DNA of 64,000 nucleotides, taken from Nocardia altamirensis NBRC 108246. Its GTDB lineage: Bacteria; Actinomycetota; Actinomycetes; Mycobacteriales; Mycobacteriaceae. Location: positions 1 through 64,000 of the forward strand of contig NZ_BDAY01000007.1 of the NCBI RefSeq assembly GCF_001612685.1, read 5' to 3'. Position 1 is the stretch's first letter. Every line of letters starts with the position of its first letter. The notes beneath the pieces were generated by a model that ran no database searches, was not told where the DNA came from, and saw only the letters and a program-made list of their open reading frames with translations. The position numbers and the translations under genes were made by a program. This document shows positions 46,148-53,030 of the stretch, in pieces.

Positions 46148-47203
46148 CTACAACATGGATGTCAGTAGCTTAGTACTCGCCGCAAGCACACGCTTGTCCA
46201 GTACCGCCTGCTCCAGGCGATCGCTCAGCGCACGGGCCAGCACATCCGAGGCAAACAGCGGATCGTGCTCGCGCAGTACGGGTATCGCCGACGTGACGAG
46301 ATAATGCAGATACGCTTCGTTGCTGCAGCAGATATCCTTGGCCACTTCGGCCGCGGTATTCTGCAAACTTCCCCGCGCCGGTAACGAGAAATCGGGGGAG
46401 CGCGGCATATCGGCATAATAAGAAGCCATCGACCACAATTCGTTGCGCCGCAACAGCACATTGTTGTCCAGGCTGCGTGCGTAGGCGATCGACGTATCGG
46501 TATCACCGGCTTGGAGCAGTACGCCGACAATGCCGCTCCGATAGGCGAACGCCGAATTGCGTTCGCGTGCATGCGGCGTGGTGTCGGCGGGGACCGCGCC
46601 GGTCAGTTTGGTCAGCTTGTGCACGAGGATCCCGTAGCCGACCGTCGTATGCAGTGAGTTGGTGCCGCCGTCGAGGACGTCGATCAGCTGCAGGCCCTTC
46701 TCGATCAGCGGCGCGGTGTCCGCGAGCAGCCCGCGCGGTTCCTCCGCGAACAACGCGTTCAACGCCAAATCCTGGCTGACGCCCCAACATCGGGCCAGGT
46801 TGAGCACGGTTTCGTGCGGGTCGAGCCGCATCATGCTCGACGCGGCGGCGAGCGTGGTCGCGACGTGCTGGGCCGAGCGGCTGTCGGTCAGCAGCGAGCC
46901 GACCCGTCCGTTCGAGACCTCCAGTCCGACATCGTCGCACTCGCGCAGAATGCTGCCGAGGCGCGATCCATAGCTGCGCCGGGTGACGTAATCCGACAAC
47001 CCGGGCAGCACCGCGATCAGCTGCTGCAGCGTCGCACCCGAAACACGATCGAGCCAGAACTCGTTGCGCCACAATCTCGAGAGCGTGCTGGCCGGCAATT
47101 TCGACAGGAAAACCACATCGGCCATGCTGAGCATGGCGGCTTCGGCGAGGGACTCCAGCGGCTGCGGGGAGAAGAGCAACGACCCGTCTGCCGGAACACT
47201 CAT
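46148..47203 (-). CDS. Putative XRE-like DNA-binding protein (351 aa)
   Basis: I do not recognise the whole protein. Residues 26-65 read like an XRE helix-turn-helix: MADVVFLSKLPASTLSRLW then a helix with LDRVSGATLQQLIAVLPGL, the standard XRE spacing. The rest is helical with no catalytic motifs. ATG 47203 is preferred; the frame opens to 47221. It precedes the methyltransferase by 26 bases. Its place between the two ParB regulators and the hydrolase suggests regulation of the cluster. Confidence in the DNA-binding call is moderate. Confidence 0.6.
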   Translation of the reverse strand: MSVPADGSLLFSPQPLESLAEAAMLSMADVVFLSKLPASTLSRLWRNEFWLDRVSGATLQQLIAVLPGLSDYVTRRSYGSRLGSILRECDDVGLEVSNGRVGSLLTDSRSAQHVATTLAAASSMMRLDPHETVLNLARCWGVSQDLALNALFAEEPRGLLADTAPLIEKGLQLIDVLDGGTNSLHTTVGYGILVHKLTKLTGAVPADTTPHARERNSAFAYRSGIVGVLLQAGDTDTSIAYARSLDNNVLLRRNELWSMASYYADMPRSPDFSLPARGSLQNTAAEVAKDICCSNEAYLHYLVTSAIPVLREHDPLFASDVLARALSDRLEQAVLDKRVLAASTKLLTSML

Positions 47204-47633
47204 ACCAGATCTCACCCCCAAGAGCGGTAGCCGCCGATATCATCGAATTGCGCTCGTGCGCAAGGACTATCCCACCCGCGGAACTACGATGGTGGCCGGT
47301 GTCCTCGGCCCCTATAGTGTCAGACTTTCTTCGAAATCGCGTTCGGTTGCGAAAAGTTACCAGGTGAACACTGAGCGAAACCGCAGTGCACGCCGGGATC
47401 CGAGGATGTCCGATATCTTGCCGGTCTGCCGCTGCGGCAGTGGATTTAGTTCGTTACGTTCGTGCTTCGGCACGGGTAATTGTTTGTTTCCGAGAGGAAC
47501 TAGCCGAAAATGGTGGCCACTACATCCGATGCACGGCGTGGTCACAATTCATTGCTATTGCGGTTCCCTCGGCCACGATCTTTTCGGTGGGCAAGCGTCG
47601 TGTGGGAGTGGTGCCCAGCGAATTCGCCACGGG
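47204..47633. other. 430-base intergenic region
   Basis: It lies between the XRE-like protein's start and the secreted hydrolase's stop. A small hairpin (CGTGC-TTCG-GCACG near 47,459-47,472) is the only clear structure. A frame from about 47,360 would encode a Cys-rich stretch, but it continues for 800 bases antisense to the hydrolase gene without coding bias and was rejected. Confidence 0.45.
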
Positions 47634-49229
47634 TCACCTGGCGAACGGCGGCCGATCGGCGGTGCAGGCGGTGCCACGGGCGGGCAGCTCCAGGTCGATG
47701 AGATAGTGCTCCTGCAAGGCCGTGACGCAAGCGCCCGAGGGCTGGTGTCCGTAGCCATCGGTGACGACGACCAGGTGGGCGTTGCGCAGTGTCCGCTCCG
47801 CTCGATACGCGGCGGTCACCGGCGTCGCCGGATCGAATCGATTGTTGAACAACAGCGCCGGTACTTCCGACCGCAACCCCCACGGCCCGGAATACCGTTG
47901 CGGGTAACCATCTTTCGGCGCGGCCCAGGAGGCACACGGCTGCCGCATGTACAACCAGAACGGTCCGTACACCGGCGCGACCTCGGCGACCTCCTCGGCC
48001 AGGCTCGGCCACGACTCGGGGTGGCGTGCGAAGGTGTTGTCCGCGCACGAGATCGCGGTGTAGGAGTCGAGATAACCGGGAGTCATCGTGCTGGCGCGCA
48101 ACACTTCTCGTACGACGTCCGCGTCACCCGCGGCGCCGCGCTCCAGTTCGGCGAGCACACGGGCCAGGCGCGGCCAACCCTGCTCAGGGTCGTAGAGCAG
48201 CGTGGCGTGCGCCTGCACGATCTCGTCGTAGGTCAGCGACACCGCCCCGTCGCCCGTCCCGACCATGATCGGACCTCGACGGGAACGCGTAAGCAATGCG
48301 TCATCGCGTGACCGGAGGTCGGCCTCGGTGGCAGGCACCGGTCCGCCCGCGAACGCACAGCGCGCGCCGCCTGTCTGCGCACACAGCCGGAGGAACTCGC
48401 CGAGCACTTCCTGGGTGCCGACCGCGGTGTCCGCGATGACACTGCGGGTGTCGCTGGTGTAGGCCTCGGGATCGATCATCGAGGTGAGCTGAAGCGCGCG
48501 GACCCGGTCGCCGAACAGTGCGCCGTACACCGCGCCGAGGTAGCTGGCGTAGGAGCCACCCTGATAGGTGAGTTTCGATTCGCCGACCGCTCGGCGCAGC
48601 AGATCGAGGTCGCGCGCCGCGTCGACGGTGGTGAGATGCCCGACCAGCCCGGCGCCGTGGGTCGCGCAGCCCGCCGCGTGTTCGCGGCTGCTGCGCTCGT
48701 CCGCGCGTTCCTGCTCCTTGTTCGCGGGTGGAATCGCGGTGCCCTGCCAGAACTGTTGCTGTTCAACGGGATCGGCGAAGCAACGGATCTGGGCGCTGCG
48801 GCCGACGCCGCGCTGGTCGAAGGTGACGACGTCGAAGCGGCGGCTCACCTCGCCGGGGAACAGCTCACCGCTGGCCGCCCAGCCGAAGCCGGAGTCGCCC
48901 GGCCCGCCTGCCGCGGCGAACAGCGTGCCGATGCGGGTGGCGGGATCGCCGGCGAGCTGCCGGATCACCGCGAGCTCGAGCTTGGCCCCGTTCGGCTGTG
49001 CATAGTCGACGGGCACCTCCGTCGTCGCGCATTGATATCGGTGCAGCTCGGGTTCCTGGCATGGCGTCCACGTCAGGGTCGGCGTCGGGACCGCGTCGGC
49101 CTGTGCGACGAGCCGCGCCGCCATCGGAGTCGACGGCCGGGCGCCGAGTCCGGTCGAGTGCGAACATCCGGCCAGCGCGGACACCGTCGCGGCGACCGCG
49201 GCGAGTACGACGAACCTCCAGATATGCAT
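47634..49229 (-). CDS. Secreted alpha/beta-hydrolase, TAP-type (tripeptidyl aminopeptidase-like)
   Basis: The 531-residue lipoprotein begins with a lipobox signal (VVLAAVAATVSALAGCS). Alpha/beta-hydrolase motifs follow: LFAAAGGPGDSGFGW (oxyanion GGPG) and VVTFDQRGVGRSA, then LTYQGGSYASYLGAVYG, whose G-G-S-Y holds the nucleophile Ser, and a C-terminal TAP-type domain (VPALLFNNRFDPATPVTAAYRAERTLRNAHLVVVTDGYGHQPSGACV) with Asp and His. Family members (SlpD/E, Tap) cleave short N-terminal peptides. In this cluster it might trim a leader or protect the producer, which is speculation. ATG 49229 is used; the frame extends to 49295. The histidine kinase gene is 62 bases upstream. Confidence 0.85.
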   Translation of the reverse strand: MHIWRFVVLAAVAATVSALAGCSHSTGLGARPSTPMAARLVAQADAVPTPTLTWTPCQEPELHRYQCATTEVPVDYAQPNGAKLELAVIRQLAGDPATRIGTLFAAAGGPGDSGFGWAASGELFPGEVSRRFDVVTFDQRGVGRSAQIRCFADPVEQQQFWQGTAIPPANKEQERADERSSREHAAGCATHGAGLVGHLTTVDAARDLDLLRRAVGESKLTYQGGSYASYLGAVYGALFGDRVRALQLTSMIDPEAYTSDTRSVIADTAVGTQEVLGEFLRLCAQTGGARCAFAGGPVPATEADLRSRDDALLTRSRRGPIMVGTGDGAVSLTYDEIVQAHATLLYDPEQGWPRLARVLAELERGAAGDADVVREVLRASTMTPGYLDSYTAISCADNTFARHPESWPSLAEEVAEVAPVYGPFWLYMRQPCASWAAPKDGYPQRYSGPWGLRSEVPALLFNNRFDPATPVTAAYRAERTLRNAHLVVVTDGYGHQPSGACVTALQEHYLIDLELPARGTACTADRPPFAR

Positions 49230-49291
49230 ACTGCCTATCGTGTGCCGCCCGGCTTCGTGCAGTCGTCCTCCTTTGTGACCACAGCCGAATG

Positions 49292-50485
49292 TCATCCCAC
49301 CTGTGCCGCGGTGAGCGGCAGCCTGGCCACCACCCGCCAGCCGCCCGCGTCGGGTCCGGCCGAGATGGTGCCGCCGAGTGCCGTCGCGCGTTCCCGCATC
49401 GTGACGAGTCCGCGCTGCTTGCCGGTCGGTTGTGCGGCCAGGTTGCCGACCAGGCCCGCCGGATTCTGCACGGAGATGGCCAGCGTGGTTGCCTCCGTGT
49501 GCATGTCGATGTCGATCGGCTGTCCCGGCGCGTGTTTCATCGCATTGGTCAGCGCCTCCTGGACGATGCGATAGGCCGCCTGATCGACCGCGCTCGGCAG
49601 TTCGGCGTCGTCGATCGTGGTGTGCACGCGGACCGTGATCCCGGCGGCGCGGGCCGCGTCGACGAGCAGGGGCAGCTGGGCGAGTCGCGGTGGCGCGGTG
49701 AGATCGTCGGTCGGGCCGTCATCACTGCTGAGCAGGCCGATCATCGTGCGCATCTCCTGCAGCGCGTTGACGCTCTCGGACCTGATCGAGCCGATGACAC
49801 CCGCCATCGGTGTGTCGGTGCTGCGGCGGGCAAGCACGCCGAGGGTCGCCTCGGATTGGATGGCGATCGCCGACAGGTGACCGGCGATCACATCGTGCAG
49901 ATCCCGCGCCATGGTCTTGCGCTCCTCGGTCACCGCTGCGCGCAGATCCAGCTCGGCAACCAGGCTCATCGCCTGTGCCCTGATGCGTTCGGCGTCGGCA
50001 ATCGCCTTGTGCGAGTAGACGGTGGTCGCCCACCAGATGGGTGTCGCGACGAAGGCGACCGCGAGCGCGGCGGCCAGCACGGTGCTGCGCCAGTCGCCGG
50101 TGACGATCAGCGTCGCGAGTACCGCGGCCGCGGCGAGCGTCGCGCAGCTGGTCGTCACCAGTCGCGGCAGGTTGCCGTGCGCGTACAGCACCGCCGCATA
50201 GATGAGATCGGAGAACAGCAGCCAGATCGGGACGGAGGGTCCGAGCGCGAAATCGATGGCCAGTGGGCCGATTCCGAACAGCAGCATCGGGACAGGGAGC
50301 CTGCGTCGCAGGAAGGTTGCCAGGCACATGACGACGAGCAGCAGCATCCGCACCAGGAGTGCGGGTTTCGGGGAGTCGGTGATCGTGTCGAGGCCGGCGA
50401 GGTACAGCAGCATGCCTACCGCGAACACGAAGACCGCGATCAGCGCGTCCCGTGTCGTCGCCGACAACGTCGACAAGTAGCTCAC
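49292..50485 (-). CDS. Sensor histidine kinase (NarL-partner type), no adjacent response regulator
   Basis: The 397-residue kinase has about six N-terminal membrane segments (IAVFVFAVGMLLYLAGL to VALVAFVATPIWWATTV, residues 15-165). The HisKA_3 dimerisation region holds the phospho-acceptor His (RKTMARDLHDVIAGHLSAIAI, near residue 210). The HATPase_c domain has N-box VQEALTNAMKHAPGQP and a G-box-like GGTISAGPDAGGW. Its usual partner, a LuxR-type response regulator, is not encoded next to it or anywhere in this window. GTG 50485 is chosen. It may sense an envelope signal for the cluster or for the hydrolase gene downstream. Confidence 0.88.
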   Translation of the reverse strand: MSYLSTLSATTRDALIAVFVFAVGMLLYLAGLDTITDSPKPALLVRMLLLVVMCLATFLRRRLPVPMLLFGIGPLAIDFALGPSVPIWLLFSDLIYAAVLYAHGNLPRLVTTSCATLAAAAVLATLIVTGDWRSTVLAAALAVAFVATPIWWATTVYSHKAIADAERIRAQAMSLVAELDLRAAVTEERKTMARDLHDVIAGHLSAIAIQSEATLGVLARRSTDTPMAGVIGSIRSESVNALQEMRTMIGLLSSDDGPTDDLTAPPRLAQLPLLVDAARAAGITVRVHTTIDDAELPSAVDQAAYRIVQEALTNAMKHAPGQPIDIDMHTEATTLAISVQNPAGLVGNLAAQPTGKQRGLVTMRERATALGGTISAGPDAGGWRVVARLPLTAAQVG

Positions 50486-50851
50486 TCGGTCATGACAGCA
50501 CACGGTGCGGCGGCGAAGGGTCCGCCGAAAGTAGGAGGCGGATCGACCCGATGGGGGACATACCGGAGGACCCCCCGGCGTTAAATTCTCGGAAAGAAGC
50601 AGGATTATGACCAGAGGGGACTCGAGAGAACTGGTTAGGATAACACCTGGCGGTAGTCGGGGTGTGGGAATTGCGAACGCAGAAGTGCCGGCAGCTGCCT
50701 ACTAAGTGAAGCGTTGACATTTCTGAAAGGCGCTGTTTTACTTCCCCGTGGAAATAACGTTGACATTACCGCCGACCTGATGTCGGGAGTGATGAAGGGG
50801 GTTTCCGCTCGTCACGTCGGCGTCGATCGAGTTCAACTGGGGACAGGTGGG
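50486..50851. other. 366-base divergent intergenic region between kinase and ParB genes
   Basis: It holds two copies of CGTTGACATT (50,712-50,721 and 50,758-50,767), each containing an ideal -35 box TTGACA. The first is followed after 17 bases by TTTACT, a plausible -10. A hairpin-like GGGTC/GACCC element lies near 50,519-50,551. The promoters of the kinase gene and of ParB copy 2 are expected here. Confidence 0.55.
50712..50767 (+). promoter_or_regulatory. Candidate tandem promoter with CGTTGACATT repeats
   Basis: TTGACA at 50,714-50,719 with TTTACT at 50,737-50,742 (17-base spacing) matches an SigA-type promoter. A second CGTTGACATT starts 46 bases later and has no obvious -10. The first ATG of ParB copy 2 lies 110 bases downstream of the first -10. 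Confidence 0.5.
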
Positions 50852-51937
50852 ATGATGACGCATAGTGACGGCCGTGAAACTACGTTGCCAGGCGGGGGTG
50901 AAAAATCCCCTTTGCACGAATGGCTTGCCAGCGGGTCGTCGATTCCCGTGGAACAAGTTCGCGTCGAATTGATCGCCTATGGTCATTCGCCGCGTTTCAC
51001 GGCGGGCACCGGCGCCGACCGAACGAGCGCCGACCATGTGCGGGTGCTCATCGAGACCGAGTCCGAGCTTCCCGCCATTATCGTCCATCGCGCCACCATG
51101 CGCGTCATCGACGGCGCGCACCGATTACGCGCGGCGATCGCACTCGGGCGACCGACGATCGCGGTCAAATACTTCGACGGATCCGATGATGATGCTTTCG
51201 CGCTCGCGGTGCAAGCCAATGTGGCACACGGACTTCCGCTCACACTCGCGGAACGCAAAGCGGCGGCGCGCAGGCTGGTTTACTCGCATCCGCAGTGGTC
51301 GGATCGGCTGATTGCCGGCGTTATCGGGTTGTCGCACAAGACCGTTGGCGCGGAGCGGCGGCGTGCAGGTGGGGAAAATGCCCGCCTGAACACTCGGGTG
51401 GGGCGGGACGGCAAGGTGCACCGTTTGACGGTCTCGGAGGGCCGGGGGGTCGCCGCCGAGATCATCAAGAACAACCCGGCGGCCTCGCTGCGGGAGATAT
51501 CCAAAGAGGCAGGGATATCCGTCGGTACGGCAAAAAAGGTCCGCGACCAGTTGTCCGGGCCGAGTGACGGTGTGCCGAGGCAGGCGGTCGAGCCGCCCGT
51601 GCAACGACTGCGTGGCGGTCCGGAACCGGTGGGGCTGCCGCGCAGGGTTCCGCCTGCGACGGTGACCTCGACGCAAGAGGCGATCCTTCGTGCGTTGCGT
51701 AATGACCCGGCGCTCAGATTCAACGACCGGGGCAGGGTGCTGCTGCGCCGCCTAGCTGGATCATTCACGGATATTCATGCGCTGCAAGAACTCGCGGCGA
51801 CTGCGCCGCAGCACACGCGCGATGCATTGGCCAAATTGGCAAGGGCTAATGCCAGAAGCTGGCAGGAGTTGGCGAGCAGGCTGGACGGCGGGCTCGATCG
51901 CGCACAACCGGATTCGGATATCAATCGAACCGGATAG
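50852..51937 (+). CDS. ParB-domain transcriptional regulator (copy 2)
   Basis: This 361-residue protein is a paralogue of the gene at 44,244-45,356. It shares the start HEWLASGSSIPVEQVRVELIAYGHSPRF and the ParB domain VHRATMRVIDGAHRLRAAIALGRPTIAVKYFDGSDDDAFALAVQANVAHGLPLT. Both helix-turn-helix motifs (SHKTVGAERRR, SLREISKEAGISVGTAKKVRDQL) and the C-terminal block LRALRNDPALRFNDRGRVLLRRLAGS are also shared. It directly precedes the precursor-peptide gene, so it is the likely cluster-situated activator. ATG 50852 (or 50855) has GGACAGGTGGG upstream. A long in-frame extension to 50714 lacks homology to copy 1 and includes the promoter-like repeats. A strong terminator follows, so the precursor gene has its own promoter. 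Confidence 0.87.
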   Translation: MMTHSDGRETTLPGGGEKSPLHEWLASGSSIPVEQVRVELIAYGHSPRFTAGTGADRTSADHVRVLIETESELPAIIVHRATMRVIDGAHRLRAAIALGRPTIAVKYFDGSDDDAFALAVQANVAHGLPLTLAERKAAARRLVYSHPQWSDRLIAGVIGLSHKTVGAERRRAGGENARLNTRVGRDGKVHRLTVSEGRGVAAEIIKNNPAASLREISKEAGISVGTAKKVRDQLSGPSDGVPRQAVEPPVQRLRGGPEPVGLPRRVPPATVTSTQEAILRALRNDPALRFNDRGRVLLRRLAGSFTDIHALQELAATAPQHTRDALAKLARANARSWQELASRLDGGLDRAQPDSDINRTG

Positions 51938-51955
51938 CTCAGCGCCGCTCGTAAA

Positions 51956-51985
51956 GGGGGCATCGCCAGCGACGGCGGTGCCCCC
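51956..51985 (+). terminator. Terminator after ParB copy 2
   Basis: A 12-base stem GGGGGCATCGCC / GGCGGTGCCCCC (one G-T wobble) with a six-base loop lies 18 bases after the ParB stop and is followed by AATTTCTT. Confidence 0.85.
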
Positions 51986-52086
51986 AATTTCTTGGTAGCG
52001 CCGGAAGGTTCGCGCATCGCGCGCCCCGGCCGCGGTGGCCTGTCTTATTGCTGATGACCTGCGGTTTATTCGGCAATGCACACGAA

Positions 52087-52100
52087 TGCCATTAGTGGCA
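52087..52100. promoter_or_regulatory. Palindrome upstream of the precursor gene
   Basis: TGCCA-TTAG-TGGCA is a perfect 5+4+5 inverted repeat about 145 bases before the precursor ATG and about 60 bases before the candidate -35 box. It may be a site for one of the two ParB-type regulators. Confidence 0.4.
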
Positions 52101-52160
52101 AGAATCCGGGTACGCGAGAGTTTGTTGAAATCGTTTTCGCCAATTCGTCCCATCGCTCCA

Positions 52161-52190
52161 TTGCCGCATTCGGAATGGCTCTGATAGAAA
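52161..52190 (+). promoter_or_regulatory. Candidate promoter of the precursor gene
   Basis: TTGCCG (52,161-52,166) and TAGAAA (52,185-52,190) are separated by 18 bases, and the following leader of about 45 bases ends with AAGGAG eight bases before the ATG. The match is only partial, so the call is tentative. Confidence 0.4.
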
Positions 52191-52244
52191 TTTGAGCGAG
52201 GCGGGAAATGCCGCTTCGCAACCAAAAGAAACAAGGAGATCATC

Positions 52245-52340
52245 ATGATCGACGTCACCAACATCGCCGACCTGCACGACATCGACGCCACCTCGGGCGC
52301 TGCGGAGCTGGTTGCTTCCATCTCGTCCAACGGCTGCTGA
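52245..52340 (+). CDS. Lanthipeptide (avionin-type) precursor peptide
   Basis: This 31-codon gene is the likely RiPP precursor. AAGGAG lies eight bases before ATG 52245. The predicted peptide starts MIDVTNIADLHDID, an acidic amphipathic leader, and ends AELVASISSNGC. Ser25 and Ser28 with Cys31 form S-x2-S-x2-C, the pattern a class III synthetase converts to labionin or, if the C-terminal Cys is oxidatively decarboxylated, to avionin. The Cys is the very last residue, as an AviCys-type decarboxylase requires. Decarboxylase and LanKC genes follow directly after an attenuator. The exact leader-core cut is not visible. Codon use matches the neighbours. The combination of position, ribosome-binding site, composition and partner genes makes the call firm for such a small gene. 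Confidence 0.9.
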   Translation: MIDVTNIADLHDIDATSGAAELVASISSNGC

Positions 52341-52356
52341 TTCAGGTCTGAGGCTT

Positions 52357-52409
52357 CGGTGTTCATGTGTTTCGGCACATGAACACCGGCCCGGCCGCAA
52401 CGGCCGGGC
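52357..52409 (+). terminator. Double-hairpin attenuator between precursor and modification genes
   Basis: Hairpin 1 has a perfect 13-base stem (CGGTGTTCATGTG and complement, 52,357-52,388). Hairpin 2 has a nine-base stem GCCCGGCCG / CGGCCGGGC (52,389-52,409) followed by ATTTTTATT. The second is a textbook intrinsic terminator. Partial readthrough would give much more precursor than enzyme mRNA, a common layout in lanthipeptide operons. Confidence 0.88.
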
Positions 52410-52465
52410 ATTTTTATTCTCCGCACATTTGCATTGACGTGATTCTGGAAGGTAGCGGCTGTCCG

Positions 52466-53023
52466 ATGCGGATCATCTTGTTTTCGACGGGAACGCTGAA
52501 CAGCTGCTTTCTGCCGGTATGGATCAATTGGATGAAGGCGAATCGCGCCGACGACACCGTCCGCGTCGTGCTTTCCAGGCAGGCGACGAAGTTCGTCAGC
52601 GCCCACAGCATTCACGCGTTGTCGGGCACGCCGGTCGCGATCGATAGCTGGGACGATCCCGTGCTCTGCGCCGAGTCGTTCGCACCACACACCTGGCTGG
52701 CCGACCACGACGTGCTGCTGGTCTATCCCGCGACGCTGAACACGTTGTCGCGCATTGCCGCCGTCGACGCGTCCACCCCGATGTTGAGCGCCGTGCAGTC
52801 CACCGCGGCGCGCATCGTCCTCGCACCCAATCTGCCACCCGGCGCCGATCGTAATCCGGCGGTGCTCGCCCTGCTGGACACCTTGCGCGAACGGCCGGGC
52901 ACGGTGGTCGTCGACCCGGTGGCGCGGCCGAGCGCAAGCGTAGCGGAGAACGCGGCGGTGGCCCCGCCGATCTGGGATGTGTTCCCGATCATCGACGCCG
53001 ATCCGGCCCGAAGGGTGGCGTGA
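52466..53023 (+). CDS. EpiD/MrsD-like cysteine decarboxylase (LanD flavoprotein)
   Basis: The 185-residue protein belongs to the homo-oligomeric flavin-containing Cys decarboxylase family. The Rossmann-like start MRIILFSTGTLNSCFLPVWI is followed by VSAHSIHALSG, which carries the active-site His region. YPATLNTLSRIA corresponds to the PASANT motif, and APNLPPGADRNPAVLALLDTL is the substrate-recognition clamp. LanD enzymes decarboxylate the C-terminal Cys of a lanthipeptide precursor to an enethiol for AviCys or avionin formation, and the adjacent precursor ends in Cys. ATG 52466 is chosen; GGAAGG is about 14 bases upstream, a little far. The next gene starts seven bases after its stop. Confidence 0.9.
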   Translation: MRIILFSTGTLNSCFLPVWINWMKANRADDTVRVVLSRQATKFVSAHSIHALSGTPVAIDSWDDPVLCAESFAPHTWLADHDVLLVYPATLNTLSRIAAVDASTPMLSAVQSTAARIVLAPNLPPGADRNPAVLALLDTLRERPGTVVVDPVARPSASVAENAAVAPPIWDVFPIIDADPARRVA

Positions 53024-53030
53024 GTTCGCG

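Noticed and set aside
47360..47700. Possible Cys-rich small gene (frame from about 47,360) or 63-codon frame at 47,510
   Set aside because: Both run into antisense of the hydrolase gene without coding bias and lack a convincing ribosome-binding site; a second precursor is not supported.
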